Of a stretch of DNA of 64,000 nt, positions 17,643 to 25,652 are shown in pieces. The DNA comes from Agromyces intestinalis (lineage in GTDB: Bacteria > Actinomycetota > Actinomycetes > Actinomycetales > Microbacteriaceae). Made by a program: the position numbers and the translations under genes. The notes beneath the pieces were generated by a model. It ran no database searches, was not told the DNA's origin, and saw only the letters and a program-made list of their open reading frames with translations. Within the stretch, counting starts at the first letter, position 1, and every line of letters starts with the position of its first letter. The DNA lies in contig NZ_CP043505.1 of the NCBI RefSeq assembly GCF_008365295.1, positions 930,001 through 994,000 of the forward strand, in the 5' to 3' direction.

Positions 17643-18767
17643 TCAGCTCGCGTCGCGCGCGAGCGCGGCGCCGGCAGCTTCGAGCCAGCGCACCGGGTCG
17701 GCCATCGCGGCCGCCGACGACCCCGCCAGGTGCGTCAGCGAATGCGCCGCGGCGAAGGCCGAAGCATCCGCGTCGACGGCTCCGGCGACCAGCGCGACCG
17801 GCACGCCGGCCGCCGCCGCCCGCGCGGCGACCTCGGTGGGCGCCTTGCCCGCCGCCGACTGCCCGTCGTACCGGCCCTCGCCGGTCACGATGAGATCGGC
17901 GCCGGCCAGCGCCGCGTCGAGGTCGATCGCGTCGGCGACGGCGGCCGCACCGCCCGCCATGCGGGCGCCCCACGCCAGCAGCCCGAATCCCGTGCCACCG
18001 GCCGCACCCGCACCCGGAGCGTCGGCGAGCGCGCGCACGTCGCGGGCGTCGCGGCCGTCGCCCGACCCGGCCAGCACCTCGACGAAGCGGGCGAGGTTCG
18101 CCTCGAGCACGGCGACGGTCGTGGCATCCGCGCCCTTCTGCGGGCCGAAGACCGCCGCGGCGCCCGACGCGCCGAGCAGCGGGTTCGTCACGTCGCCGAG
18201 GATCCGCGCGCCGCCCGCGGGCGGGCGGCGCAGCGCCGCGAGGTCGACCGTGCGCAGGTCGCCGAGCCCGCGGTTGCCCGGCGCAACCTGCCGGCCGCCG
18301 GCGTCGAGGAACCGCGCCCCGAGCGCGGTGAGCGCACCCGCGCCGCCGTCGGTCGACGAGCTGCCGCCGAGCGCGAGCAGCAGCCTTCCGCAGCCGGCGT
18401 CGAGCGCGGCGGCGATCGCCTCGCCGAACCCGACGGTGTGCGCATCGAGCGGGCGAAGCGGGTCGAGCAGTGTGAGCCCGCTCGTCGCGGCGAGCTCGAC
18501 CACGCCGGTTCCGTCGGGCAGTCGCAGCCAAGCCGTGTCGACCGGGCGCCCGTCGGGCCCGGTGACGGTGAGCGGCATGCGCTCGGCGCCGGGGACGGCT
18601 GCCGCGAACGCGTCGATCGTGCCCTCGCCGCCGTCGGCCATCGGCCGTTCGACGAGCTCGTCGTCGGGCACGACCGACCGCCAGCCCCGCGCGATCGCCG
18701 CGGCCGCATCGGCTGCCGCCACCGTGCCCTTAAACGAGTCGGGCGCGAGCACGATGCGCCGGCTCAT
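17643..18767 (-). CDS. Glycerate kinase
   Basis: 374 residues, the normal length of the GlxK/GarK family. It uses ATP to phosphorylate D-glycerate. Family motifs are clear: IVLAPDSFKGT at the N terminus, RPMADGGEGT, LALGGSSSTDGGAG, GPQKGA, and VTGEGRYDGQSAAGKAP near the C terminus. It lies 84 bases downstream of the M24-like gene in the same direction with a LacI-type operator in between, so it belongs to the regulated sugar-acid island. Glycerate arises when aldarates are split by the aldolase route, but no aldolase is seen here. Confidence 0.93.
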   Translation of the reverse strand: MSRRIVLAPDSFKGTVAAADAAAAIARGWRSVVPDDELVERPMADGGEGTIDAFAAAVPGAERMPLTVTGPDGRPVDTAWLRLPDGTGVVELAATSGLTLLDPLRPLDAHTVGFGEAIAAALDAGCGRLLLALGGSSSTDGGAGALTALGARFLDAGGRQVAPGNRGLGDLRTVDLAALRRPPAGGARILGDVTNPLLGASGAAAVFGPQKGADATTVAVLEANLARFVEVLAGSGDGRDARDVRALADAPGAGAAGGTGFGLLAWGARMAGGAAAVADAIDLDAALAGADLIVTGEGRYDGQSAAGKAPTEVAARAAAAGVPVALVAGAVDADASAFAAAHSLTHLAGSSAAAMADPVRWLEAAGAALARDAS

Positions 18768-18808
18768 CGGGCGCTCGGATCGGCGTCGTGCGTCATGGGT
18801 CCCTCCGT

Positions 18809-18825
18809 TGGAAAGCGTATTCCCA
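18809..18825. promoter_or_regulatory. LacI-type operator upstream of glycerate kinase
   Basis: TGGAAAGCGTATTCCCA contains the CG-centred, inverted AAA/TT core of LacI/GalR operators. It matches five other sites in this island in spacing and core. It lies about 42 bases before the glycerate kinase start, so this gene probably has its own repressed promoter. Confidence 0.6.
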
Positions 18826-18851
18826 GTGTACCCGACGCGGCCGGCTCCGAC

Positions 18852-19946
18852 TCAGCGCTCGAGCTCGATCGGCCGCGCCAGCCCGCCGATCTCGAGGCTC
18901 GGCCAGCGCGGGTCGCTGGTCAGCACGTCGAAGCCGGATGCTCCGAGCAGCATGGTGTCCTCCACCTTGGCACCCGGCGCCGACGGATTCCACGCGAACG
19001 CCTGCCCCACCTGCACCCGGTCGGCCGCCCCGGGCACCGCACGCGGATCGCGTCCGACGTACCCGGCCGCGCCGCCCTGGTGGTGGCGCCGCCACTCATC
19101 CGCCGCGAACCCGTGCCGCGCGTATCCGGCGACGCCGTCGGCGAGCACGGCGTCGAGTCGGCGCCCCGGCCGCGTCGCCACGAGGAACCCGGCCTCGACG
19201 TGCAGGATCCGCGACGAGGCATCCTGCTCGTCCGGCTCGGCCGCACCGAACCGCACCCACCGGGTGAGGTTCGCGATCAGCCCGGCCCGTCGCCCGCACG
19301 CGACGAGCATCGCGCGTCGCCCGAGCGGCGCCGCGGTCGGCAGCGGATGCCGCACCCCGAGCCGCGACGCACCCGCGACGAGCACGACGAGGGGGTCGAT
19401 GCCGCGCGCGGCGAGGCCGCCCGCGATCGCCGCGGCGACCTCGCGCTCGGCCTGCGCGGGATCGGCGGCGGCCGCGACGTCGGTGAGCACCTCGGCGGCG
19501 GTGCGGCCGAGCGCTCGATACCGCGCGGTCTCACCGGGCAGCAGGCTCGCACGCGCGGCGCGCAGCTCGGCGGCGAGGTCGGTCTCGTCGAGGACACGCG
19601 GCAGCGAGGGTCCACCGAGTGCGGGCAGCAGTGGCTCGTGCCACGGCACGGGCACGATCGCCGCGGCGTCGGACGGAAGCAGCTCCTCAGCGGCGAACCG
19701 CTCGGCCTCGTTCGCGAACACCCGCACCTCGTCGCCGTCACGACGCACGACGACGCCGACGACGGGGTCGCCTGAGAGCGACACGTGCGTGCGAACTCCG
19801 TCGAGGTACCACGAGACCGCACCGTGCGAGCGCAGCACCAGCGCCTCGGCGCGGCGTTGCTCGAGCAGCTCGAGCAGGCGGTCGCGCTTGGTGGCGCGGT
19901 CCCGCGCCGAGGGGCCGGCGACGGATGCGTCGAGCAGCCCGCTCAC
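18852..19946 (-). CDS. M24 (pita-bread fold) peptidase-like protein, metal ligands apparently lost
   Basis: 364 residues. The start is GTG, overlapping the lacI stop (GTGA), so it is coupled to the regulator; the open frame further upstream is read-through of the lacI coding region. The layout is that of creatinase/Xaa-Pro aminopeptidase proteins: N-terminal creatinase-like domain, then a pita-bread domain with HHQGGAAGYVGRD (the HxxGHGxG-type block) and KVEDTMLL. The first two metal ligands, normally Asp in DxG and DxT(R) motifs, appear as ACGRRAG and IANLTR here. That suggests a metal-free, creatinase-like hydrolase or a non-catalytic protein. Neighbours are sugar-acid genes, so a peptidase role is doubtful. 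Confidence 0.75.
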   Translation of the reverse strand: MSGLLDASVAGPSARDRATKRDRLLELLEQRRAEALVLRSHGAVSWYLDGVRTHVSLSGDPVVGVVVRRDGDEVRVFANEAERFAAEELLPSDAAAIVPVPWHEPLLPALGGPSLPRVLDETDLAAELRAARASLLPGETARYRALGRTAAEVLTDVAAAADPAQAEREVAAAIAGGLAARGIDPLVVLVAGASRLGVRHPLPTAAPLGRRAMLVACGRRAGLIANLTRWVRFGAAEPDEQDASSRILHVEAGFLVATRPGRRLDAVLADGVAGYARHGFAADEWRRHHQGGAAGYVGRDPRAVPGAADRVQVGQAFAWNPSAPGAKVEDTMLLGASGFDVLTSDPRWPSLEIGGLARPIELER

Positions 19947-20953
19947 CGCGGGGCCGCCGTGCTCTCGCGCACCTCGAGACGCGGCCGGAACGTCACCGCA
20001 TGGGCGACCGGTTCGCCGGCGATGAGCCCGCGCAGCCTCGTCCACACCTGGGCGCCGAGCTCGGCGCGCGGCACCGACAGCGTGGTGAGCGCGGGCGACG
20101 CGTAGGCCGCCATCGGGATGTCGTCGAAGCCTGCGACCGACAGCTCGCCCGGCACGTCGACGCCGCGGCGTCGCAGCGCGGCGAGCAGGCCCAGCGCGAC
20201 GAGGTCGTTGAACGCCATGACCGCGGTCGCGCCATCGCGGCGGGCCGCGTCGACGGCCTCGACCGCCGCGGCGCCGTCGTCGAGGCCCGAGCCGCCGGCG
20301 AGCACCCGCACCCGCACGTCGGCGTCGGCGGCCTCGGCATCGGCGATGCCGCGCAAGCGGTCCGCGTTCGACCGGCTCGGCTCGGGCCCTGCGAGGTAGA
20401 CGAGATCGCGGTGTCCCAGCCCGACGAGATGGTCGACGAGATCGCGGATGCCGCGGGCGTAGTCGACGCCGACGGACGGCACGCCGGGCGCCTCGAGCTG
20501 CCGGTTCACGACGACGACCGGCGCGATGCGCTCGACCAGGCGCTCGAGCCGGTCGGCCGGCAGGCGCGGCGCGCACAGCACGACCGCGTCGCAGCGCTGG
20601 CGTGCCTCGAGCGCGGTCGCCTCCTCATCGTCGACGCGCTCGACCGTGTCGGCGACCAGCACGCGATAGCCGTCGCCCGCCGCGGCGACGCTCACGCCCT
20701 CGAGGATGCCCTGGAACATCGGGTTGCCGAGGTCGGGCACGACCATCGCCACGGTCTGGTTGCGCCCGTGCACGAGACTGCGCGCGGCCATGCTCGGCGC
20801 GTACCCCAGCTCGCCGACCGCCCGGCGCACGCGGCGCACGATCTCTGGATCGACCGACGGCTTGCCGTTCAGCACGCGCGACACCGATGCCTGCGAGACT
20901 CCGGCCCGCGCCGCGACATCGGCGATGGTCGCGGGATGTCTGCGCGCGCTCAT
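19943..20953 (-). CDS. LacI-family regulator of the sugar-acid island
   Basis: 336 residues. The ATG at 20953 gives MSARRHPATIADVAARAGVSQASVSRVLNGKPSVD, a standard LacI HTH plus hinge; sequence upstream of it is promoter DNA. The sensor domain has the usual VAMVVPDLGNPMFQGILEGV and VAGFDDIPMAAYASPALTTL blocks. It is divergent from the SDR-KdgD-dehydratase operon, and two operators of the shared type lie between them. It is the best candidate for the local repressor. Inducer unknown, likely a uronate or aldarate by context. Confidence 0.9.
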   Translation of the reverse strand: MSARRHPATIADVAARAGVSQASVSRVLNGKPSVDPEIVRRVRRAVGELGYAPSMAARSLVHGRNQTVAMVVPDLGNPMFQGILEGVSVAAAGDGYRVLVADTVERVDDEEATALEARQRCDAVVLCAPRLPADRLERLVERIAPVVVVNRQLEAPGVPSVGVDYARGIRDLVDHLVGLGHRDLVYLAGPEPSRSNADRLRGIADAEAADADVRVRVLAGGSGLDDGAAAVEAVDAARRDGATAVMAFNDLVALGLLAALRRRGVDVPGELSVAGFDDIPMAAYASPALTTLSVPRAELGAQVWTRLRGLIAGEPVAHAVTFRPRLEVRESTAAPR

Positions 20954-20964
20954 GCGGCCTCCTC

Positions 20965-20980
20965 GAGAAATCGCTTCCCG
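20965..20980. promoter_or_regulatory. LacI-type operator (lacI side)
   Basis: GAGAAATCGCTTCCCG lies 12 bases upstream of the lacI start codon. It is identical over 15 of 16 bases to the site at 28291-28306 in front of the Gfo/Idh gene, which is unlikely by chance. Confidence 0.7.
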
Positions 20981-21031
20981 AAGCATAGCCCGTGCTTGGC
21001 CTCGAGCGTTTTGATCGCCTAGGCTCCCGCT

Positions 21032-21047
21032 GAGAAAGCGATTTCTG
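21032..21047. promoter_or_regulatory. LacI-type operator (SDR-KdgD operon side)
   Basis: GAGAAAGCGATTTCTG has an AAA-GCGA-TTT core and lies 13 bases before the SDR start codon, between the promoter and the ribosome site (TTGGAGCA). Repressor bound here would block the catabolic operon. Confidence 0.7.
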
Positions 21048-21059
21048 ATTGGAGCACGC

Positions 21060-22019
21060 ATGCGCGTCGTCATCACGGGTTCGTCGGGCCGGCTCGGCCG
21101 CAGCGTCGCGACCGGCCTCGTCGGGCTGGGACATCGCGTGCTCGGTGTCGACCGCGCGACCGCGGGCCTGGCGGGCGTCGACGAGCGGGTGCTCGATCTC
21201 GCCGACCCGCGCGCCGCCGCGGCGCTGCTGGCCGAGACCCGCCCCGACGCCGTGGTGCACCTCGCCGGCATCGCGGTGCCGTTCTCGGCACCCGAGCGGG
21301 TCATCCTCGCCACGAACACGACCCTCGCCCACACCGTGCTCGAGGCCGCAGCGCAGGCCGATGTCGCCCGCGTGCTCGTCGCCAGCAGCCCGACGGTGAT
21401 CGGCTACGGAGCGACGGGGTGGCATCCGACCGCCCTGCCGATCGACGAGACGCATCCCGTCGCACCGGCGAACGCGTACGCGCTGTCGAAGGTCGTCGTC
21501 GAGGAGCTCGTTCGGCTGTTCGCGCGAACCCTGCCGGGCGCGTGGGGCGCGTTCCGCCCCTGCTACGTCATCTCTCCCGAGGAGTGGGCGGGCGAACCGA
21601 CCCAGCAAGGCCACACCGTCGCCCAGCGACTCGCCGACCCCGCCCTCGCCGCGGTGAGCCTGTTCAACTACCTCGACGCAGACGACGCCGCCGCATTCGT
21701 CGACGCCTGGCTGCGCGCACCGGCCGACGCGGTGAACGGCGAGGTGTTCTTCGTCGGCGCCTCCGATGCGCTGGCGGACCGGCCGATCGCCGAGCTGTGG
21801 CGCGAGACCGCCCCGCAGCTCGGAGAAGCGGCCGACGCCCTCACCGGCACTGCGCCGGTGTTCTCGGCCGCCAAGGCCGAACGGGTGCTCGGCTGGCGGC
21901 CCGCGCGGCACTGGCGCACCGCGCTGCGGCCGCCCGAGGCATCCGGCGCGCTCTCCCCTGACTTCAGCCCCGACCCCGCCCCCTCCCCGCTTCCCGACCG
22001 AGAGCCGAGCTCACGATGA
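21060..22019 (+). CDS. NAD-dependent epimerase/dehydratase (extended SDR), candidate uronate dehydrogenase
   Basis: 319 residues. The N-terminal Rossmann motif is VVITGSSGRLGRSVATGL (TGxxGxxG) and the catalytic pair is Y140-x3-K144 (AYALSKVVVEE). A Pro-rich C-terminal tail (about 295-319) looks unstructured. It is the first gene of an operon coupled by ATGA overlap to kdgD. In that setting an NAD-dependent uronate dehydrogenase (hexuronate to aldarolactone) would be the missing first step. The protein is longer than typical uronate dehydrogenases, so this specific role is inference; another sugar epimerase or dehydrogenase is possible. Confidence 0.8.
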   Translation: MRVVITGSSGRLGRSVATGLVGLGHRVLGVDRATAGLAGVDERVLDLADPRAAAALLAETRPDAVVHLAGIAVPFSAPERVILATNTTLAHTVLEAAAQADVARVLVASSPTVIGYGATGWHPTALPIDETHPVAPANAYALSKVVVEELVRLFARTLPGAWGAFRPCYVISPEEWAGEPTQQGHTVAQRLADPALAAVSLFNYLDADDAAAFVDAWLRAPADAVNGEVFFVGASDALADRPIAELWRETAPQLGEAADALTGTAPVFSAAKAERVLGWRPARHWRTALRPPEASGALSPDFSPDPAPSPLPDREPSSR

Positions 22020-23023
22020 CCACCGCGACACCCGCCCCGCTCGCCTTCGACGGCGTGCTGTTCTTCCCCGTGACCCCGTTCGACGGGCGCGACCGAGTCG
22101 AACGCGATCTGCTGGCCGAGCACGTCGCGAGCCGCCTCGAGTACGCGCCCGGCGGGGTGTTCCCGGCGTGCGGCACGGGCGAGTTCCACGCGCTCGGTGC
22201 CGCCGAGGTGGCCGAGGTCGTGCGCACCACGGTCGCGACGGTCGGCGGGCGGGTACCCGTCATCGCGGGCACCGGTGGCCCGCTCGGGCACGCGCGGGAG
22301 CTCGCGCGATCCGCCGCCGAGGCCGGTGCCGACGGGCTTCTTCTGCTGCCGCCCTACCTCGTGGGCGGCGCCGCCGGCGGGCTCGTCGCATGGGTCGAGG
22401 CGGTGGCCGAGGCATCCGATCTGCCCGTCGTGGTCTACCACCGCGCGACCGCGCGCTACACACCCGAGGCGATCGCCCACCTGGCCGAGAACCCGAAGGT
22501 CGTCGGCTTCAAGGATGGAATCGGCGACATCGGACTCGCGCAGCAGATCGTGCTGGCCGCCGAAGCGACCGGGCGCGACCTCGCGTTCTTCAACGGCCTG
22601 CTCACCGCCGAGCTCAGCCAGGGCGCCTACCGCGGCATCGGCATCCCGCTGTACTCGTCGGCGGCGTTCGCGATGATCCCCGAGATCGCAGCCCTGCACT
22701 ACCGCGCGTACGTCGACGGCGACGAGGTGCTGCGACTGCGACTGCTGCGCGAGTTCTATGCACCGCTCGTCGAGCTGCGCGACGAGACGCCCGGTTTCGG
22801 CGTCTCGCTCGTGAAGGCCGGACTGCGGCTGCGCGGGCTGCCGGTCGGCCCCGTGCGACCGCCGCTCGTCGACCCGTCGTCCGAGCAGGAGGCCCGGCTG
22901 GGCGCGATCCTCGAGCGCGGCCTCGAGCTGGCGGCCGACCTCCGAGCGGCCGGCTCGGGCGGTCACGCGGTTGCGCCGGATGATTCGACCTCACCGGATG
23001 CCACGCGGCCGGTGCCGGCATGA
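22016..23023 (+). CDS. kdgD: 5-dehydro-4-deoxyglucarate dehydratase (KdgD)
   Basis: 335 residues of the DapA/NAL class I lyase superfamily. It should dehydrate and decarboxylate 5-dehydro-4-deoxyglucarate to 2-oxoglutarate semialdehyde. The FFPVTPFD N terminus, PACGTGEFHAL, the YHRATARYT block and the Schiff-base lysine K166 (VVGFKDGIGD) fit KdgD rather than dihydrodipicolinate synthase. The last 25 residues are an Ala/Asp/Pro tail. It is coupled by ATGA overlaps to both neighbours, and the next enzymes make its substrate and use its product. Confidence 0.88.
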   Translation: MTTATPAPLAFDGVLFFPVTPFDGRDRVERDLLAEHVASRLEYAPGGVFPACGTGEFHALGAAEVAEVVRTTVATVGGRVPVIAGTGGPLGHARELARSAAEAGADGLLLLPPYLVGGAAGGLVAWVEAVAEASDLPVVVYHRATARYTPEAIAHLAENPKVVGFKDGIGDIGLAQQIVLAAEATGRDLAFFNGLLTAELSQGAYRGIGIPLYSSAAFAMIPEIAALHYRAYVDGDEVLRLRLLREFYAPLVELRDETPGFGVSLVKAGLRLRGLPVGPVRPPLVDPSSEQEARLGAILERGLELAADLRAAGSGGHAVAPDDSTSPDATRPVPA

Positions 23024-24105
23024 CCACCGCGATCGCCCGCCTCGACACCCGCTCGCTGCGCGCCCCGCTCATCCGCCCGTGGGGACCCGACGTCACCGAC
23101 CTGACGCTCGTCGAGGTGGTCGTGGAGGACACCGACGGCGCGGTCGGCCACGGGTTCTCGTGGACCCCGACGATCGGCGGCCACGCGGTGCAGGCGCTGC
23201 TCGACCACGACATCCGCGCCTTCGTGCTCGGCCGGCCCGCCGACGCCGTCGCACTCTGGCCCGACCTGTGGGCGTGCCTGCACGAGGCGGGCGGAAGCGG
23301 CATCACCACCATCGCGATGGCCGGCGTCGACCTCGCCCTGTGGGACCTCGCAGCCCGCCGCACGGGCCTCGGCCTGGTCGATCTGCTCGGCCGCCGGCGC
23401 GCCGGCACCCCCGCCTACGGCAGCGGCGTCAACCTGCACTACCCGCTCGACGAGCTGGTCGCCCAGGCCGAGCGGTGGGTCGATGCCGGGTTCGCGGGGG
23501 TCAAGGTGAAGGTCGGCTCGCCCGACCTCGCCGACGACGTGCGGCGCATTCGCGCGGTGCGCGACACGATCGGCCCCGACCGGTTCCTCGCGATCGACGC
23601 GAATCAGCGCTGGAGCCTCGAGCGGGCCGAACGCGCGATCGCCGAACTCGCGCCGTTCGACCTGCGCTGGATCGAGGAGCCGCTGCGCGCCGACGACCTG
23701 CCCGCGCACGTCGCGCTGCGCGAGCGACTCGCCCGCGCCCGTGTCGACGTGCCGATCGCGCTGGGCGAGAACGTGCACACTCGCTACCGGTTCGCCGAGT
23801 TCCTCGCCACGGGCGTGGTCGACGTCGTGCAGCCCAACGCGGTGCGCGTCGGCGGGATCACGCCGTTCCGTGAGATCGCCGCGCTCGCAGCCGAGCACGA
23901 CGTCGAGGTCGCGCCGCACCTGCTGCCCGACCTCTCGGGGCAGCTCGCGCTGACGCTGCCGCACGAGACGCTCGTCGAGTCGGTCGAGGACGCCTCGTTC
24001 GCGGAGCTCGGCATCCTCGCCGGCCCCGCCCCCATCGTCATCGAGCACGGGCGAGCACGCGACACCGGCCGACCGGGCCTCGGCATCGAGTTCGCGGCAG
24101 ACTAG
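23020..24105 (+). CDS. Enolase-superfamily (mandelate racemase type) acid-sugar dehydratase
   Basis: 361 residues. The capping domain is followed by the modified TIM barrel with the catalytic set of the mandelate racemase subgroup: KVK (K162, K164), metal ligands D193 (IDANQRW), E219 (WIEEPL) and E250 (LGENV), and H300 on the seventh strand (VAPHLLPDLSG). Such enzymes take a proton next to a carboxylate and usually dehydrate aldonates or aldarates. Between kdgD and the semialdehyde dehydrogenase, a glucarate, galactarate or related dehydratase that makes the KdgD substrate is the natural reading. The exact sugar acid is not certain. It overlaps kdgD by ATGA. Confidence 0.87.
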   Translation: MTTAIARLDTRSLRAPLIRPWGPDVTDLTLVEVVVEDTDGAVGHGFSWTPTIGGHAVQALLDHDIRAFVLGRPADAVALWPDLWACLHEAGGSGITTIAMAGVDLALWDLAARRTGLGLVDLLGRRRAGTPAYGSGVNLHYPLDELVAQAERWVDAGFAGVKVKVGSPDLADDVRRIRAVRDTIGPDRFLAIDANQRWSLERAERAIAELAPFDLRWIEEPLRADDLPAHVALRERLARARVDVPIALGENVHTRYRFAEFLATGVVDVVQPNAVRVGGITPFREIAALAAEHDVEVAPHLLPDLSGQLALTLPHETLVESVEDASFAELGILAGPAPIVIEHGRARDTGRPGLGIEFAAD

Positions 24106-24112
24106 ACCCATC

Positions 24113-24163
24113 GGGGTCGCTCGTGGTCGCCTCGCATCGAGAGGAGCGACCACGAGCGACCCC
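24113..24163. repeat. Long inverted repeat between dehydratase and dehydrogenase genes
   Basis: Perfect 18-bp arms (24113-24130 GGGGTCGCTCGTGGTCGC, complement at 24146-24163) and a 15-base loop, 7 bases after one stop codon and 22 bases before the next ribosome site. It lies between genes of the same pathway, so it more likely tunes expression or mRNA ends than fully terminates. Confidence 0.85.
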
Positions 24164-24195
24164 GCCACGAGGGAACGACACCCCGGAGGACCACG

Positions 24196-25632
24196 ATGAC
24201 CGACCCGACGCTCCTCGACGACGTCGCCGCACGGGCGCGACGCGCGTTCGCCACCACGGTCTCGTCGACCGCCGCCGAACGCGCCGCCTGGCTGCGCGCC
24301 GTCGCCGACACGCTCGACGCGCACCGCGACGAGCTCGTGCCGCTCGCCGACGACGAGTCGCACCTCGGCACCGCCCGGCTCACCGGCGAGCTCGCCCGCA
24401 CCACGAACCAGCTCCGGCTGTTCGCCGACGCCGTGCTCGAGGGGTCGTACCTCGAGGCCACGATCGACCACGTCGACCCGTCGGCGATCCCGCCGCGCCC
24501 CGACCTGCGCCGCATGCTGCGCCCGCTCGGCCCGGTCGGCGTGTTCAGCGCCTCGAACTTCCCGTTCGCATTCTCGGTGGCGGGCGGCGACACGGCGTCG
24601 GCGCTCGCGGCCGGGTGCCCCGTGATCGTGAAGGGCCACTCGGCGCATCCGCGCCTGTCGGCACGCACCGCCGAACTCGTGACCGAGGCGCTCGTGGGCG
24701 CCGGGGCCCCCGATGGCGTGTTCGCACACGTCACGGGCCGCGAGACGGGCATCGCACTCGTGCAGCACCCCGAGATCCGCGCGGTCGGGTTCACCGGGTC
24801 GCTGCACGGCGGCCGTGCGCTGTTCGACCTCGCGGTGGGGCGCCCCGACCCGATCCCGTTCTACGGCGAACTGAGCGCGGTGAACCCGGTGCTCATCACC
24901 CCGGCGGCGCTGGACGCGCGCGCCGACGAACTCGCCGCCGGGCTCATCGGATCGTTCACGCTCGGCGCCGGGCAGTTCTGCACGAACCCCGGCGTCGTGT
25001 TCGTGCCCTCCGGCTCGGGCTTCGCCGATCGCGTCGCGATCCTCATCGGCGACGCGCCCGCTGCGGCTATGCTCACCGACGGTATCGCCGACGCCTTCGC
25101 GGGCGGGGTCGCCGACCTGGCCGCGCATCCCGGCGTGCGGGTCGCGGGCGGCTCGGTCGCCCAGCAGGCCGCGACCGGTTCGGCGGTCGTGCTCGCCACG
25201 GATGCCGCGACCGTGCTCGCCGACCCGCGGGCCCTGTTCACCGAGTGCTTCGGGCCGTCGACGCTCGTCGTCGAGTACGACGACGTCGACCAGGCGCTGG
25301 CGGCGATCTCCCGGGTCGGCGGCAGCCTGACCGCGACCGTGCACGCGCAGCCCGACGAGGACGTGACCGCGATCGTCGCGGTGCTCGCCGAGGTCGCCGG
25401 GCGTGTGCTGTTCGCCGGGTGGCCGACCGGTGTCGCCGTGAGCTGGGCCCAACAGCACGGCGGGCCGTGGCCGTCGACGACGTCGATCCACACCTCGGTC
25501 GGCATGACGGCGATGCGCCGATTCCTGCGCCCGGTCGCCTACCAGGACGCCCCCGAGCACGCGCTGCCGCCCGAGTTGCGCGAGGGCAACCCGCTCGGCA
25601 TCCCGCGACGGGTCGACGGGGTGCTCGCCTGA
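24196..25632 (+). CDS. Aldehyde dehydrogenase, probable 2-oxoglutarate semialdehyde dehydrogenase
   Basis: 478 residues of the ALDH superfamily. Catalytic C262 sits in GAGQFCTNPG and the general base E225 in PFYGELSAVNP. GVFSASNFPFAFSVAGGDTASALAAGCPVIVKGHSAHP is the block typical of the 2,5-dioxovalerate (ketoglutarate semialdehyde) dehydrogenases. It oxidises the KdgD product to 2-oxoglutarate with NAD(P). The start is the ATG behind GGAGGACCACG. It is the last enzyme of the oxidative uronate/aldarate route in this operon. Confidence 0.9.
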   Translation: MTDPTLLDDVAARARRAFATTVSSTAAERAAWLRAVADTLDAHRDELVPLADDESHLGTARLTGELARTTNQLRLFADAVLEGSYLEATIDHVDPSAIPPRPDLRRMLRPLGPVGVFSASNFPFAFSVAGGDTASALAAGCPVIVKGHSAHPRLSARTAELVTEALVGAGAPDGVFAHVTGRETGIALVQHPEIRAVGFTGSLHGGRALFDLAVGRPDPIPFYGELSAVNPVLITPAALDARADELAAGLIGSFTLGAGQFCTNPGVVFVPSGSGFADRVAILIGDAPAAAMLTDGIADAFAGGVADLAAHPGVRVAGGSVAQQAATGSAVVLATDAATVLADPRALFTECFGPSTLVVEYDDVDQALAAISRVGGSLTATVHAQPDEDVTAIVAVLAEVAGRVLFAGWPTGVAVSWAQQHGGPWPSTTSIHTSVGMTAMRRFLRPVAYQDAPEHALPPELREGNPLGIPRRVDGVLA

Positions 25633-25652
25633 GCCGCGTCGACGGCAACGCG

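Noticed and set aside
18852-20576. Possible fusion of the M24-like protein with upstream coding sequence
   Set aside because: The upstream part is an out-of-frame reading of the LacI gene; the GTG at 19946 in GTGA overlap is the natural start.
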